Shown: piece after piece, positions 26,560 through 35,396 of the stretch
How positions within the stretch are numbered: the stretch's first letter is position 1
How the letters are laid out: each line of letters begins with the position of its first letter
NCBI GenBank assembly: GCA_035570235.1
Contig: DATMML010000015.1
Location: forward strand, 124,001-188,000
Origin: Vicinamibacteria bacterium
Lineage (GTDB): Bacteria; Acidobacteriota; Vicinamibacteria; Fen-336
Length of the DNA: 64,000 nt
Direction of reading: 5' to 3'
The notes under the pieces: generated by a model
The model's database searches: none
Seen by the model: only the letters and a program-made list of their open reading frames with translations
Told to the model about the DNA's origin: nothing
Position numbers and translations under genes: made by a program

Positions 26560-26799
26560 ATGAGCAAGCTGACCTTGAGCGTGGACGAAGAGGTCGTGGA
26601 GCGGGCTAAGCGGTACGCCGCCAAGCGAGGGACCTCTGTTTCGCGCTTGGTGGAGACTTATCTCGACGCGCTCGCCCGGCCACTGGCGGTGAGGGATCAA
26701 GACCTGCCGCCCATCACCCGACGGCTCCGAGGGATTCTCAAAGGCGCAAGGTACAGCCGCGAGGACTATATCGACCACCTCGAGCGGAAGTACCGTTGA
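26560..26799 (+). CDS. DUF6364-like ribbon-helix-helix antitoxin
   Basis: 79 residues. The N-terminal segment K-L-T-L-S-V-D-E-E-V-V-E-R-A-K-R-Y-A has the pattern of a ribbon-helix-helix DNA-binding domain, followed by S-V-S-R-L-V-E-T-Y-L. The C-terminal half (about residues 45-79) is the likely toxin-binding part. The stop overlaps the TTG start of the PIN gene (TTGA), the usual type II antitoxin-toxin coupling. It would bind the palindrome overlapping its own start and neutralise the nuclease. Confidence 0.85.
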   Translation: MSKLTLSVDEEVVERAKRYAAKRGTSVSRLVETYLDALARPLAVRDQDLPPITRRLRGILKGARYSREDYIDHLERKYR

Positions 26800-27326
26800 A
26801 ACGGCTGCTCTTCGATGTCAACGTTGTCCTCGATTTCTTCCTCGACCGACCGCCCTTTGCGGATGCCGCAGGTGCCCTTTGGGCTGCAGCGGAGAGGAAG
26901 GAGATCGAAATTCTAGTCCCCGCCCACGGGGTCACGACCATCTTCTACCTGGCCGCCCGCCAGCGGGGCGCCTCGTTTGCACGCCGCGTCGTGAGCGATC
27001 TGCTCGCCCTCCCGACCGTCGCCGCTGTCGATGGGGCAGTCCTTCGCCGCGCGCTGCTGCTCGGCCAGCCCGACTTCGAAGATGCGGTTTGCGCTGCCGC
27101 AGCCGAAGCTGCTCAATGCCACGTACTCGTGACCCGGGACCCGAAAGGCTACCCAAATTCTCCCGTGCTGGTCGCGGACCCGCCCACGGCGTTGTCTCTG
27201 CTCGATGGCCCGAGCCCCAGAGGGGTGGCTGAGCGACCTCCGGCGGCCTACACGAAGACTCTCCGTGGCCGCCCCCGCCCACGGGGGCGCAGACGTCGAC
27301 CCCATAGGCCTCGTCGGCCGAAATGA
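26796..27326 (+). CDS. PIN-domain toxin (VapC-like ribonuclease)
   Basis: 176 residues from a TTG that overlaps the antitoxin stop. PIN acidic residues are in place: Asp7 and Asp13 (F-D-V-N-V-V-L-D), the D-F-E-D group at 93-96 and Asp115 in T-R-D-P-K-G-Y. The domain ends near residue 137 (A-L-S-L-L-D-G). The last 38 or so residues are very rich in Arg and Pro. They look like translation running on into intergenic DNA after loss of the original stop, or a late start of degradation. The nuclease core is intact. Confidence 0.85.
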   Translation: MKRLLFDVNVVLDFFLDRPPFADAAGALWAAAERKEIEILVPAHGVTTIFYLAARQRGASFARRVVSDLLALPTVAAVDGAVLRRALLLGQPDFEDAVCAAAAEAAQCHVLVTRDPKGYPNSPVLVADPPTALSLLDGPSPRGVAERPPAAYTKTLRGRPRPRGRRRRPHRPRRPK

Positions 27327-27825
27327 GATCGGCCACCCCGACCTTATTGTCACTGGCCCTGCCCTACTCAAGGGCGAGAGTAGGGGAGCTTCATCCACAC
27401 TGCTAGGCTGCAAGCCACCTTAGCCTCTCTCCGGCTACCTACCCCAAAGGAGGCTTGGCAGGCCCGTTTTGGCGTCGCCCGGGCTGACCTCGGTGGGCAT
27501 CTAGCTTACGCAGAGCCAAGTCCTGACCAAGCAGCAAGCACGGACCACTCTCTCGAGACCGTGGGCACGCCTGGCGGCCTTCTCTTGGGGCCACCGACCG
27601 GTCCTCAGCCCTGCGAAGAAGTGGTGCCTTACAGGTCCTTCCACATACCTAGGTTTACATAATATATCTTATCGGAAGCTAGAATCCCCGCTTTCTGCTT
27701 GGCCGCGAGCCGCCCGGGGCGGGTCGCCCGGGCTCAGGGACACCTATGAAGACCACGTCTCGAGCCTGCCGGCGCTCGCCGGTTCGGAAGAGTCGGCATC
27801 ACTGTAGAATCGGCCGACTCCGAGG
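27327..27825. other. 499 bp intergenic stretch; AT-rich patch, GC-rich hairpin and a possible promoter
   Basis: No coding frame or RNA gene is recognised. An AT-rich patch at 27653-27673 is striking in this GC-rich DNA. A GC-rich imperfect hairpin lies at 27707-27735 (GAGCC and GGCTC outer arms) without a T-tract. A possible promoter for the phosphatase gene is TTCGGA (27783-27788), 16 nt, TAGAAT (27805-27810). The region may be the scar of an inserted accessory segment. Confidence 0.45.
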
Positions 27826-29256
27826 ATGCCCCGCTTAGCTACAGCCCTATTGCTCGAAGTGACGCGTGCGGATGTCGGGCGCATGCTGCGCGCCGATGCC
27901 CTCAACCTTGGCCTCGGGCCGGTCTTGGTCGTCGTGGGCATCACTACGCTCGTTGTCTACGCTCGGCCCATGGTCCGCCGGACGGAGTCGTCGCTGCCGT
28001 GGTTCGGCCTGTTTGCCCTTTTCTATGGCCTGCGGCTCCTGGCCCACACCGAAACGTTCCGCCTCTTCTTTGGTCTACCCACCACGTTTTGGCTCTATTT
28101 GGTCTCAGGCCTGACCTACGTGATGCCGCTTCCCGTGGTCCTCTACCTGCGGGCCATCTTCCCTCGGTGGCGCCGGCGCCTGGGCTGGTTGGCTTTCTTC
28201 CTGGCCGCGTTCGCCTTGGTTGCCTTCTCCGGGGACGCGGTGCTGCAACGGCCCGGCTCGGCGGGAACCCCTAACAGTCTGATCGCGATCGCGTTCATGG
28301 TGGGAGCCTTAGCGGTCCTGTTTCGCTGGAGGTGGCCGCCCAGCCGTGACCTGAGTACGCTGCGTGTGGGCCTCATTAGCCTCGCGGTGACGGCGGTGCT
28401 CGACAACTTGCGGGGACTCGGGGTGCTGTCCTGGTCCGGCCCCAACCTGGAACCGGTGGGGTCCACCGTGCTCATCCTGTGCCTGGGCGCGATAGCGGCG
28501 CGGCGTGTCCTCCGGGATGCGGAACGCCTACTCGCCCTCGACAAGGAGCTCAGCATCGCGCGCCAAATCCAGTCGTCGATCCTGCCCCGTTCCATGCCGA
28601 GCGTCGCCGGGCTCACGGTTGCGACGCGCTATCGACCCATGACCGCCGTGGCCGGGGACTTCTACGATTTCTTAGAGATGGGCGACAGCCGCCTGGGCGT
28701 CCTCGTGGCCGACGTATCCGGCCATGGAGTGCCGGCGGCCATGCTCGCCTCAATGGTCAAGGTGGCGGTTGCAGCGCAAAAGCTACAGGCGGACGATCCC
28801 GCGGCGGTCTTGACCGGAATGAACGAGACGCTCGAGGGCCAGCTGGGCGGCCAGTACGTGACGGCGGCCTATCTCTTCTTAGACCGCGAGGCGGGAGTGA
28901 TGCGATACAGCGCCGCCGGTCATCCACCGCTCTTGCGCTGGCACCCAGACGAGTCGCGGATACACGAGCTCGAGGAGAACGGCCTGCCCCTGGGGTTGAT
29001 GGACGTCGCCCACTACCATCAGCTCGAACAGCCACTGCGGACGGGCGATCGTTTCCTGCTCTACACCGACGGGCTCGTGGATGCCACAAATGCCGCGGGC
29101 GAGTTCTTTAGCGTCGAGCGGGTGAAGGCCGCGGTTGCCTCAAGTGCGGCCCTCTCCGCGGAGAGCGCTGCGGACCTGCTCCTGGAGCAGGCACGAGCCT
29201 GGGCTCTCGGGAACGTTGCCGATGATTTGACCCTTGTGCTCGTGGATTGCGTTTGA
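27826..29256 (+). CDS. Membrane-bound SpoIIE-type PP2C serine phosphatase
   Basis: 476 residues. The N-terminal half (about residues 25-230) holds six or seven hydrophobic helices, resembling 7TM sensor regions. A linker helix with the R-Q-I-Q-S-S-I-L-P motif leads into the SpoIIE/PP2C domain. Its metal-binding aspartates are in A-G-D-F-Y-D-F, V-A-D-V-S-G-H-G and the late N-V-A-D-D-L-T-L-V. Such enzymes dephosphorylate anti-anti-sigma factors in partner-switching systems; no anti-sigma or STAS gene is adjacent. The ATG follows a GAGG. Confidence 0.9.
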   Translation: MPRLATALLLEVTRADVGRMLRADALNLGLGPVLVVVGITTLVVYARPMVRRTESSLPWFGLFALFYGLRLLAHTETFRLFFGLPTTFWLYLVSGLTYVMPLPVVLYLRAIFPRWRRRLGWLAFFLAAFALVAFSGDAVLQRPGSAGTPNSLIAIAFMVGALAVLFRWRWPPSRDLSTLRVGLISLAVTAVLDNLRGLGVLSWSGPNLEPVGSTVLILCLGAIAARRVLRDAERLLALDKELSIARQIQSSILPRSMPSVAGLTVATRYRPMTAVAGDFYDFLEMGDSRLGVLVADVSGHGVPAAMLASMVKVAVAAQKLQADDPAAVLTGMNETLEGQLGGQYVTAAYLFLDREAGVMRYSAAGHPPLLRWHPDESRIHELEENGLPLGLMDVAHYHQLEQPLRTGDRFLLYTDGLVDATNAAGEFFSVERVKAAVASSAALSAESAADLLLEQARAWALGNVADDLTLVLVDCV

Positions 29257-29335
29257 CCGCGGCGCGAGGCCCACAAACCCCGAAGCGTCTCAGGAGAATT
29301 GGCGAGAAGCGATCCTTTGTTCGCGTGTCCGAGCG

Positions 29336-29593
29336 ATGAAGTTCAACAGTCCAGACGAGCTGCATCAATTCGTAACGGCCGTGCGGCGGGAGCTAGGCGA
29401 GTCTCGACTCCCGGAGGCCGCGCGCCGGCTCGCCAATGTGCAAGCGACTGTTTTCACGACTTCCTCTGAGTGGCTTGGGGAGCTTGGCGCAGCGGTTACT
29501 CAGATTCGCGCGGAGATGGAAATACCACCGGCTCTGGACAACAAGCTTGAGATCATCCTCACTGCGGTACGCGAGGCCTGGCCATCGACCTAG
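29336..29593 (+). CDS. Hypothetical small helical protein
   Basis: 85 residues from the ATG at 29336. Predicted mostly helical: S-P-D-E-L-H-Q-F-V-T-A-V-R-R-E-L at the start and L-E-I-I-L-T-A-V-R-E-A at the end, with no Cys, signal or membrane segment. Codon use is like its neighbours, and the alternation of hydrophobic residues supports a real gene. It lies 79 nt after the phosphatase gene. The size and helical build would suit a small regulator or adaptor, but I recognise no family. Confidence 0.55.
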   Translation: MKFNSPDELHQFVTAVRRELGESRLPEAARRLANVQATVFTTSSEWLGELGAAVTQIRAEMEIPPALDNKLEIILTAVREAWPST

Positions 29594-29817
29594 GCGGCAT
29601 TCACCGGAGTTTGCAGTCGCCCGCGCAGTAAAGATGGCCTTTCCCCCTCCGCCGGCGCAGCCAGCGCCTTCCGGCATTCGTCTGAGGGAACAGGAGTTAC
29701 GGTCAGATCGTCGGATCCGCGTGGGCCGCGGGCGACGGAGGGGCGTTCCGGCTCCCCCCCTCACTCCTGGGTTACAATTGGACTTCGGTAAGCGACTACC
29801 CTTCGGAAGGAAACCGC

Positions 29818-30234
29818 ATGGCCAAGCGCGTTCTCGTCGTCGACGATCACGTCCCCACGCGGTCCCTCATTCGGACGCTCCTGGAGGCAGAGAAGCAGGA
29901 GACGTTTGAGGTTGTGGAGGCGGGATCGGGCACCGAGTGCCTGAAGGCGGCCGACCAGAAGGGCCCCTTCGACTTGGTGTTGCTGGACGTGAACCTTCCC
30001 GACATGGATGGCTACGCCGTATGCAAGGCCTTGCGTCACGTCGACAAGAGAGTGCCCATCGTTTTTGTGACCGCTAAGGGCGACCTGAAGGACTACACGA
30101 CCGGCCGCGACGCCGGCGGCGACTCCTACCTCGTGAAGCCCATCGCCCGGGCCGCGCTCCGATCGATTGTGAGCCTCTTCACCAGCATCGAGCGGAGCAA
30201 AAATCCCGACCAGGCACCGGGCGCCAAGCCGTGA
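29818..30234 (+). CDS. Single-domain response regulator (CheY-like)
   Basis: 138 residues; only a receiver domain. Asp9 and Asp10 bind metal, Asp57 (L-L-D-V-N-L-P) is the phosphate acceptor, and Thr85 and Lys107 (L-V-K-P) complete the switch. A TACAAT at 29773-29778 may be its -10 box, and AAGGAAA precedes the ATG. The stop overlaps the GTG of the kinase gene by 4 nt (GTGA), so the pair is cotranslated. With no output domain it must act by protein contact or phosphorelay. Confidence 0.93.
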   Translation: MAKRVLVVDDHVPTRSLIRTLLEAEKQETFEVVEAGSGTECLKAADQKGPFDLVLLDVNLPDMDGYAVCKALRHVDKRVPIVFVTAKGDLKDYTTGRDAGGDSYLVKPIARAALRSIVSLFTSIERSKNPDQAPGAKP

Positions 30235-31898
30235 GCACCGGCGCGTACCAGGGCCACATCGCGATCGTCCACGAGGATCCGGAGCGGGCGGAGGCCCTGG
30301 CCCAGATTCTGCGCTCGGTCGGGCATCGGGTGACGCTGGTGCCCCCCGGCCGCCGCGTCGTCCAGGGTGTGATCGATTGCGCGCCCGACCTCCTCATCGG
30401 CTCCCTCTCCCTCATCGACCCCAGCCTGGGCACGGTCGTGCGGAGCGTACGCCAGGCCCTCGGGCAGGAACCTCCCGTCCTCGTGGTCTTCCGCTTCGAC
30501 GCCCGCGACGTGCCACCCGAAACAGATGAGGTGTTGCGCGAACCCGTGGACGCCGTGGAGTTGGAGCTGAGGGTGTCGCGGCTCCTCCGGAACCAGGCCG
30601 AGAAGCGGATCCTCCAGCGCAAGGCGCAGGAACTGCTGGGCCTCTACAAGATGTCCTGGGCCTTCTCGCTCGCGGGCGGGGCGGGCGCGCTCTTCGGCCA
30701 CCTGGCCCGCCAGAGCGCCGATCTGCTCAAGGCGGAGCGGGGGCTGGTCTTTCTCTTCGAGCCCGAGCGTCGTCAGATGGTCGCCCAGGGCCCTGGTTTT
30801 GGGCTCACCCCCGAACAGGTCAGCCGGGCCCGCTACCCGGTCGACGGAGAGGCCCGCTCGCGCTGGAACTTCCGCAAGAACGGCCCCCTCGTCTCGAACA
30901 AGGCCCAGGCCGACACTCGTCTCCTCGCCGACGTCGTGCAGGACCTGGGGATCAGCTCGGTGATGATCGCCCCCATAACGCGGGGGCCTCAGATCCAGGG
31001 GCTGCTCATGGTCGCGGACCGTCCGGCCCGGATTCCCTTCGGAGACGAGGACTTGAACCTGCTCCTGGCCCTTGCCGGTCAGGCCACGGTGGCGGTGGAG
31101 AACCTGCGCCTGCACGAGGAGCTCAAGCGCGCCAACGTCCTCCTCCAGGAGTACGATCGGCTGAAGAGCGAGTTCGTAGGCATTGTGGCCCACGACTTCC
31201 GCCGGCCGCTCATGGCCATCCGGGGCTTCGCGGAGCTCGTGCTCGAGGAAGAGGATCTCACCCTCGAAGCCCGCCGGGAATTCATGCGTACGGTCATCAG
31301 CGAGACCGAGCACCTGGCCCTGCTCGCTAACGACACCCTTCTCATTACCCAGATCGAGACCGGTCAGTTCTCTTTCAACTTCACCGATGTCGATCTCGGG
31401 CCCTTCATCCTGGACGCCGTTCCCCTGGGCCTGTCCGACCATTCTGTGCTCATGGACATTCCTGCGGGGTTTCCGAAGGTCGTGGCCGACCCCGAGCGCC
31501 TGCGCCAGGTCATCACCAACCTGACCATGAACGCGGTGAAGTACTCGCCGGAGGGCGGCTCCATCACCGTTCGCTGCCGCGAGCGCGGCAGCCATCACGT
31601 GGTCATCGAGGTCCTCGACCACGGCCTGGGCATCCCCCAGGACCAGATCAGCAAACTCTTCCAGAAGTTCGCGCGGATCCGAAGTGAGAAGCACCTGTCG
31701 ATCTCGGGCACCGGCCTGGGCCTCTACATATGCCGGCTGATCGTGGAAGGCCACGGCGGCCAGATGTGGGTGGAGTCAGAGGTGGGCAAGGGCAGCACGT
31801 TCGGCCTGGTCCTTCCCCTGGACGCGCGCAGCGCGCAAAAGGTGGTCAAGGAAACAAGCGAGCACGCCCAGGCCCGGGACCCCGCATCTCCCGCTTGA
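30231..31898 (+). CDS. Sensor histidine kinase with N-terminal pseudo-receiver and GAF domain
   Basis: 555 residues from a GTG overlapping the response-regulator stop. Residues 8 to about 125 are receiver-like, but the acceptor position is in D-L-L-I-G-S-L-S, with no Asp, so it is probably a pseudo-receiver. A GAF-type domain spans about residues 150-300. The HisKA motif A-H-D-F-R-R-P-L puts the phosphorylated His at 321. The ATPase domain has the N box (N-L-T-M-N-A-V-K-Y-S), D-H-G-L-G-I and G-T-G-L-G-L. There are no membrane segments. It should phosphorylate the preceding receiver protein. Confidence 0.92.
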   Translation: MSTGAYQGHIAIVHEDPERAEALAQILRSVGHRVTLVPPGRRVVQGVIDCAPDLLIGSLSLIDPSLGTVVRSVRQALGQEPPVLVVFRFDARDVPPETDEVLREPVDAVELELRVSRLLRNQAEKRILQRKAQELLGLYKMSWAFSLAGGAGALFGHLARQSADLLKAERGLVFLFEPERRQMVAQGPGFGLTPEQVSRARYPVDGEARSRWNFRKNGPLVSNKAQADTRLLADVVQDLGISSVMIAPITRGPQIQGLLMVADRPARIPFGDEDLNLLLALAGQATVAVENLRLHEELKRANVLLQEYDRLKSEFVGIVAHDFRRPLMAIRGFAELVLEEEDLTLEARREFMRTVISETEHLALLANDTLLITQIETGQFSFNFTDVDLGPFILDAVPLGLSDHSVLMDIPAGFPKVVADPERLRQVITNLTMNAVKYSPEGGSITVRCRERGSHHVVIEVLDHGLGIPQDQISKLFQKFARIRSEKHLSISGTGLGLYICRLIVEGHGGQMWVESEVGKGSTFGLVLPLDARSAQKVVKETSEHAQARDPASPA

Positions 31899-31925
31899 TT
31901 TAAGCTGGCCGCGGAGGCAGAAACC

Positions 31926-32567
31926 GTGACCAACAAGTGCCTGAGCGTCGCCCTCGTGGCCGCAGTCTTTGCGGGGCCGTCCGCCCCCAGCCGCGGCGGC
32001 GACGCCTCTGAAGAGCTGGATGCCCGGGTGCGGGGGTTCCTCGAGCACTCTCGCAACGATTGGCATGATCTCAATGTCCCCTACGAGGATGGCCAGGTGC
32101 TCCACGACCTCATCGTGAAGAAGGGATTCAAGCGCGGCCTGGAGATTGGGACCTCCACCGGGCACTCCGGGGTCTGGATCGCGTGGGCCATGAGCCAGAC
32201 GGGAGGGAAGCTCGTGACCATCGAGATCGACGAGCGCCGGCACGGGATCGCCCAGAAGAACTTCGAAGCCGCCGGCGTCGCCCGTTTCGTCGATGCCCGG
32301 CTCGGCAATGCCCATGAGCTGGTGAAGGAGCTGCCCGGCCCGTTCGACTTCGTCTTCTCTGACGCGGACAAAGACTGGTACACCCAATACTTCAAGGACC
32401 TCGACGGGAAGCTCGCGGTGGGCGGCTGCTTCACCGCCCACAATGTCCTCGACGGGTTTGCCGGCGTGGGCGCGTTTCTGGACTACGTGCGGGCCCGCCC
32501 AAACTACGAGACGACCATCGACCACACGAGCCGGTCGGGGATCTCGGTGAGCTGCAAGACGCGATAG
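31926..32567 (+). CDS. Class I SAM-dependent O-methyltransferase with a signal peptide
   Basis: 213 residues from the GTG at 31926. Residues 1 to about 24 look like a signal peptide. The fold is that of caffeoyl-CoA/catechol-type O-methyltransferases: G-L-E-I-G-T-S-T-G-H-S-G (SAM binding), V-T-I-E-I-D-E (acidic strand end) and F-S-D-A-D-K-D-W-Y (metal ligands). Export of a methyltransferase is odd because SAM is cytoplasmic, so the hydrophobic start may be an anchor or a wrong start. It follows the kinase gene by 27 nt. Confidence 0.82.
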   Translation: MTNKCLSVALVAAVFAGPSAPSRGGDASEELDARVRGFLEHSRNDWHDLNVPYEDGQVLHDLIVKKGFKRGLEIGTSTGHSGVWIAWAMSQTGGKLVTIEIDERRHGIAQKNFEAAGVARFVDARLGNAHELVKELPGPFDFVFSDADKDWYTQYFKDLDGKLAVGGCFTAHNVLDGFAGVGAFLDYVRARPNYETTIDHTSRSGISVSCKTR

Positions 32568-32649
32568 CGGGCCGGGGATCCCCGCCCCGTGGTTTCCGCC
32601 CGCCGTCGTCCGCCTCCGCAAGAGGGACGCGGATCCGCCGGCAAGCGTC

Positions 32650-33027
32650 TCAGTGGCGGTGCCGATCGGGCAGCCCGAAGCGCCGGGCAGTGTCGCCCTC
32701 GGCATCGAACTCGATGAGCACCGCCGTCTCCTCCCCCACCACCCAAGCGTCGTGGCCGGGATCCAGGGCGAGAACGCAGGGAGCGACGAGGTCGAATTCG
32801 CACCCGTCCGGGTAACGGCCCCCGACGTGCCCGCGGGCCAGAAAGCCCACATGGGCATGCATGCAGAGATCGGTGCCCACGACCGGCTTCATGTGGGTCG
32901 ACCAGCGGAAGCCGGGCGGGTAGATCACTCGCTTGACCCGGCCGTTCGCCGCCGGCACCACATCCAACTTCACCCCCCCGACTTCGCGATGGTCGGCACC
33001 GGAGATTGCGGCGAGCAGTGAGTCCAT
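32650..33027 (-). CDS. Cupin-like protein
   Basis: 125 residues from the ATG at 33027. The sequence reads as a single cupin barrel: W-S-T-H-M-K-P-V-V-G-T, C-M-H-A-H-V-G-F-L-A-R-G-H-V-G-G and a late D-P-G-H-D-A-W-V-V-G-E. Several His residues could form a metal site. No signal peptide. It lies 47 nt downstream of thrC on the same strand and may be cotranscribed. A much longer in-frame reading through thrC is an artefact. The function is unknown. Confidence 0.75.
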   Translation of the reverse strand: MDSLLAAISGADHREVGGVKLDVVPAANGRVKRVIYPPGFRWSTHMKPVVGTDLCMHAHVGFLARGHVGGRYPDGCEFDLVAPCVLALDPGHDAWVVGEETAVLIEFDAEGDTARRFGLPDRHRH

Positions 33028-33074
33028 GACCACCTCCAGGATCGACCCCGGGGTTCTCGCCCTCCCGGGATCGT

Positions 33075-34349
33075 TCAAGCCCTTCCCTTCCCGAACCTGC
33101 TCCTCTCGAGCAGCTTCTCCACCGCCGAGACGGTGGCTTCGATCGCCCGGGGTGGGTTCGCCCCCCGGGCCCGGCCCTGGTGGAATTCGATGACGCTCTG
33201 CGGGTCCTTGAGAAGGTGGCCGGTGAGGACGGCGACCACCGACTCCCCCGCCCGGATGAGCCCGCGACTCTTGAGCTGCCGGGCTCCGGCCACGGCCGCG
33301 GCGGAGGCCGGCTCGCAACCGATGCCCGCCCCATCCACCACCGCCTTGGCCTCGAGGATCTCGCGGTCGTGGACCGCCGCCACCACCCCCTTGGTCGCGC
33401 GCACCGCCCGCACGGCGCGCTCGAAACTTGCGGGGTCGCCGATGCGAATGGCCGTGGCCACGGTCTCTGCCTTGACGCGGAAGCGCTCGCGGAAGCCGGT
33501 GCGAAAGCTGCGGTAGAAGGGATTGGCGCCCGCGGCCTGGATGGCGGCAATGCGGGGGAGCCGCTTGATGAGCCCCAGCTCGCGGGCCTCCAAGAGCGCC
33601 TTGCCGAAGGCGGCGGTGTTGCCGAGATTGCCGGCGGGGACCACGATCCAGTCCGGGGGTTCCCAGCCGCGCTGCTGCAGCATCTCCAGGACGATCGTCT
33701 TCTGGCCTTCGATCCGCCAGGGGTTGATCGAGTTCAGCAGCATGAGGCCGAGGGCCTCGGAGGCTTCCCGCGCCAGGCGCAAGCAATCGTCGAAGTCGCC
33801 GCGCACGAGGAGAGTGCGCGCCCCGTAGGCCAGGGCCTGGGCCAGCTTCCCCGCCGGCACCTTCCCCGCGGGAACGAAGACCAGGGCGGGCAGGCCGGCC
33901 TGGGCCGCATAGGCGGCCATGGAGGCGGAGGTGTTGCCGGTGGACGCGCAAGCCACGGCCCGGGCGCCCGCCCGCACAGCCTGGGTCACGGCCACCGTCA
34001 TCCCCCGGTCCTTGAAGGAGCCGGTGGGATTCTCGCCCTCGTGCTTCAAGGCGAAGTCCGTGAGCCCCACGTAGCGGGAGACCCGGGGCCGCCGGTAGAG
34101 CTCGGTGTTGCCCTCGGGATGGGAGACCGGTGTGACGCCGGGCAGGACCAGTTCCCGGAACCGCCAGACGCCGCTCCCTTGCCCCGCCCGGTCCGCGGCC
34201 AGGCGCCGGTCGAAACGGGCGCGCAGCTGGCGGCCGGAAGGCCCTGGACAGTGCAGCACGTCCAAGAGGCCTCCGCAGGCGCATTGAACGCGGGACGACC
34301 GAGCGGGCACCTGCGTGCCGCAGGTCGCGCAGCGGAGGAGAAGGCTCAC
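33075..34349 (-). CDS. thrC: Threonine synthase
   Basis: 424 residues from a GTG that overlaps the thrB stop (GTGA). The N-terminal zinc-ribbon-like part has C-A-T-C and C-A-C-G-G, typical of the longer bacterial/archaeal form. The PLP-binding lysine is in E-N-P-T-G-S-F-K-D-R-G-M-T, and the cofactor phosphate loop is G-N-L-G-N-T-A. It converts O-phosphohomoserine to threonine, using the product of the adjacent thrB. The C-terminus is basic. Homoserine dehydrogenase and aspartokinase are not in the window. Confidence 0.94.
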   Translation of the reverse strand: MSLLLRCATCGTQVPARSSRVQCACGGLLDVLHCPGPSGRQLRARFDRRLAADRAGQGSGVWRFRELVLPGVTPVSHPEGNTELYRRPRVSRYVGLTDFALKHEGENPTGSFKDRGMTVAVTQAVRAGARAVACASTGNTSASMAAYAAQAGLPALVFVPAGKVPAGKLAQALAYGARTLLVRGDFDDCLRLAREASEALGLMLLNSINPWRIEGQKTIVLEMLQQRGWEPPDWIVVPAGNLGNTAAFGKALLEARELGLIKRLPRIAAIQAAGANPFYRSFRTGFRERFRVKAETVATAIRIGDPASFERAVRAVRATKGVVAAVHDREILEAKAVVDGAGIGCEPASAAAVAGARQLKSRGLIRAGESVVAVLTGHLLKDPQSVIEFHQGRARGANPPRAIEATVSAVEKLLERSRFGKGRA

Positions 34350-35263
34350 GGCAGGACGCGCGCCCCCTGCCCGTCGACCTTCGCCACGTGGGTGGTGGCC
34401 GCCATGCCCAGGGTGCGGTACGCGTCCTCGAGTGCGCGGGCCACGGGGCCGGAGCCCCCCTGGGTGACGATGGCCACGAGAGTGGGCCCGGCCCCGCTCA
34501 CGGCCACGCCTAGGGCCCCCGCCTCCCGGGCCGCGGCGCGCGCCTCCGGGTAGCCCGGATAGAGGGGGGCGCGGGCGGGCTCGGCGATGCGGTCTTCCAT
34601 GGCCCCCCGCACCAACTCGGCGTCGCCGTGCTCGAGGCCGAGAAGCAGGGCCCCGAGGTGAGCGGCTTGGGCCACGGCCGCGGAGCGTCCCACCTGCCGC
34701 GGCAGCACCTTCCGGGCCGCCGCCGTCTCCACGCCGTAGGCGGGGGTGACGAGGACGAAACCCAGGCTGGAGTGGACTTGGACCAGTCCGAGCCGCGGGG
34801 GGTCGAGACTCAGCACCAAGACCGCCCCCCCCAAGAGCGAGGGGGCGACGTTGTCGGCGTGGCGCCCCGCCACGACGCTCTCCGCCTCCAGCGCGGCCAG
34901 CAGCAGGTCGTCACGGCCCAGGCGGGCGCCGACCACCACGTCTGCCGCCACCGCCCCCGCCACCGCGGAAGCTGCGCTCCCCCCCATGCCGCCGGAGAGA
35001 GGGAGGCCCTTCTCCACCGTCAACTCCAGACCGGCCTCCGAGCCGGCGCGCCGAAGGACCGCGGCGGCGGCGATGGCCGCGGTGTTGCGGTCAGCCTCGA
35101 CGGGGATGCGGGGATCGGATACTTGCACCACGCGCACCCCGGGCGGGCCATGCCGCGCAGCGGTGACGCGATCGCCTTTGCCCGTGAAGGCCACGCCCAA
35201 GCAATCGAAGCCCGGGCCCAGGTTTGAGGCCGAGCCCGGCGCATAGACCGTGACCCGGTCCAC
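34346..35263 (-). CDS. thrB: Homoserine kinase
   Basis: 305 residues from a GTG at 35263. A GHMP kinase: the start has P-G-S-A-S-N-L-G-P-G-F-D-C-L-G, the ATP loop is P-L-S-G-G-M-G-G-S-A-A-S-A, and a C-terminal G-A-V/S-G-A-G-P-T segment completes the fold. It phosphorylates homoserine for threonine synthesis and is translationally coupled to thrC. The gene is divergent from lptFG with about 130 nt between the starts. Confidence 0.95.
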   Translation of the reverse strand: MDRVTVYAPGSASNLGPGFDCLGVAFTGKGDRVTAARHGPPGVRVVQVSDPRIPVEADRNTAAIAAAAVLRRAGSEAGLELTVEKGLPLSGGMGGSAASAVAGAVAADVVVGARLGRDDLLLAALEAESVVAGRHADNVAPSLLGGAVLVLSLDPPRLGLVQVHSSLGFVLVTPAYGVETAAARKVLPRQVGRSAAVAQAAHLGALLLGLEHGDAELVRGAMEDRIAEPARAPLYPGYPEARAAAREAGALGVAVSGAGPTLVAIVTQGGSGPVARALEDAYRTLGMAATTHVAKVDGQGARVLP

Positions 35264-35396
35264 CTAGCCTCCGTCCTCCCTTGCCCTCGTGCCCACCACC
35301 TGGACCTCCCGCCCGCGCGCCTGCTCACGATATCGCAAGGCGATCACCCGGGAAAGCCGCCCCGCGGGGCGGGGGCATTCGCACCTGCGTGCTACG

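Noticed and set aside
30126-31754. 542-codon open frame antisense to the histidine kinase
   Set aside because: The kinase has complete motifs; the antisense frame is compositionally biased and has no family pattern.
33028-34284. Single 544-residue reading through thrC into the cupin gene
   Set aside because: The upstream part is out of frame with thrC and low in complexity; two separate genes fit better.
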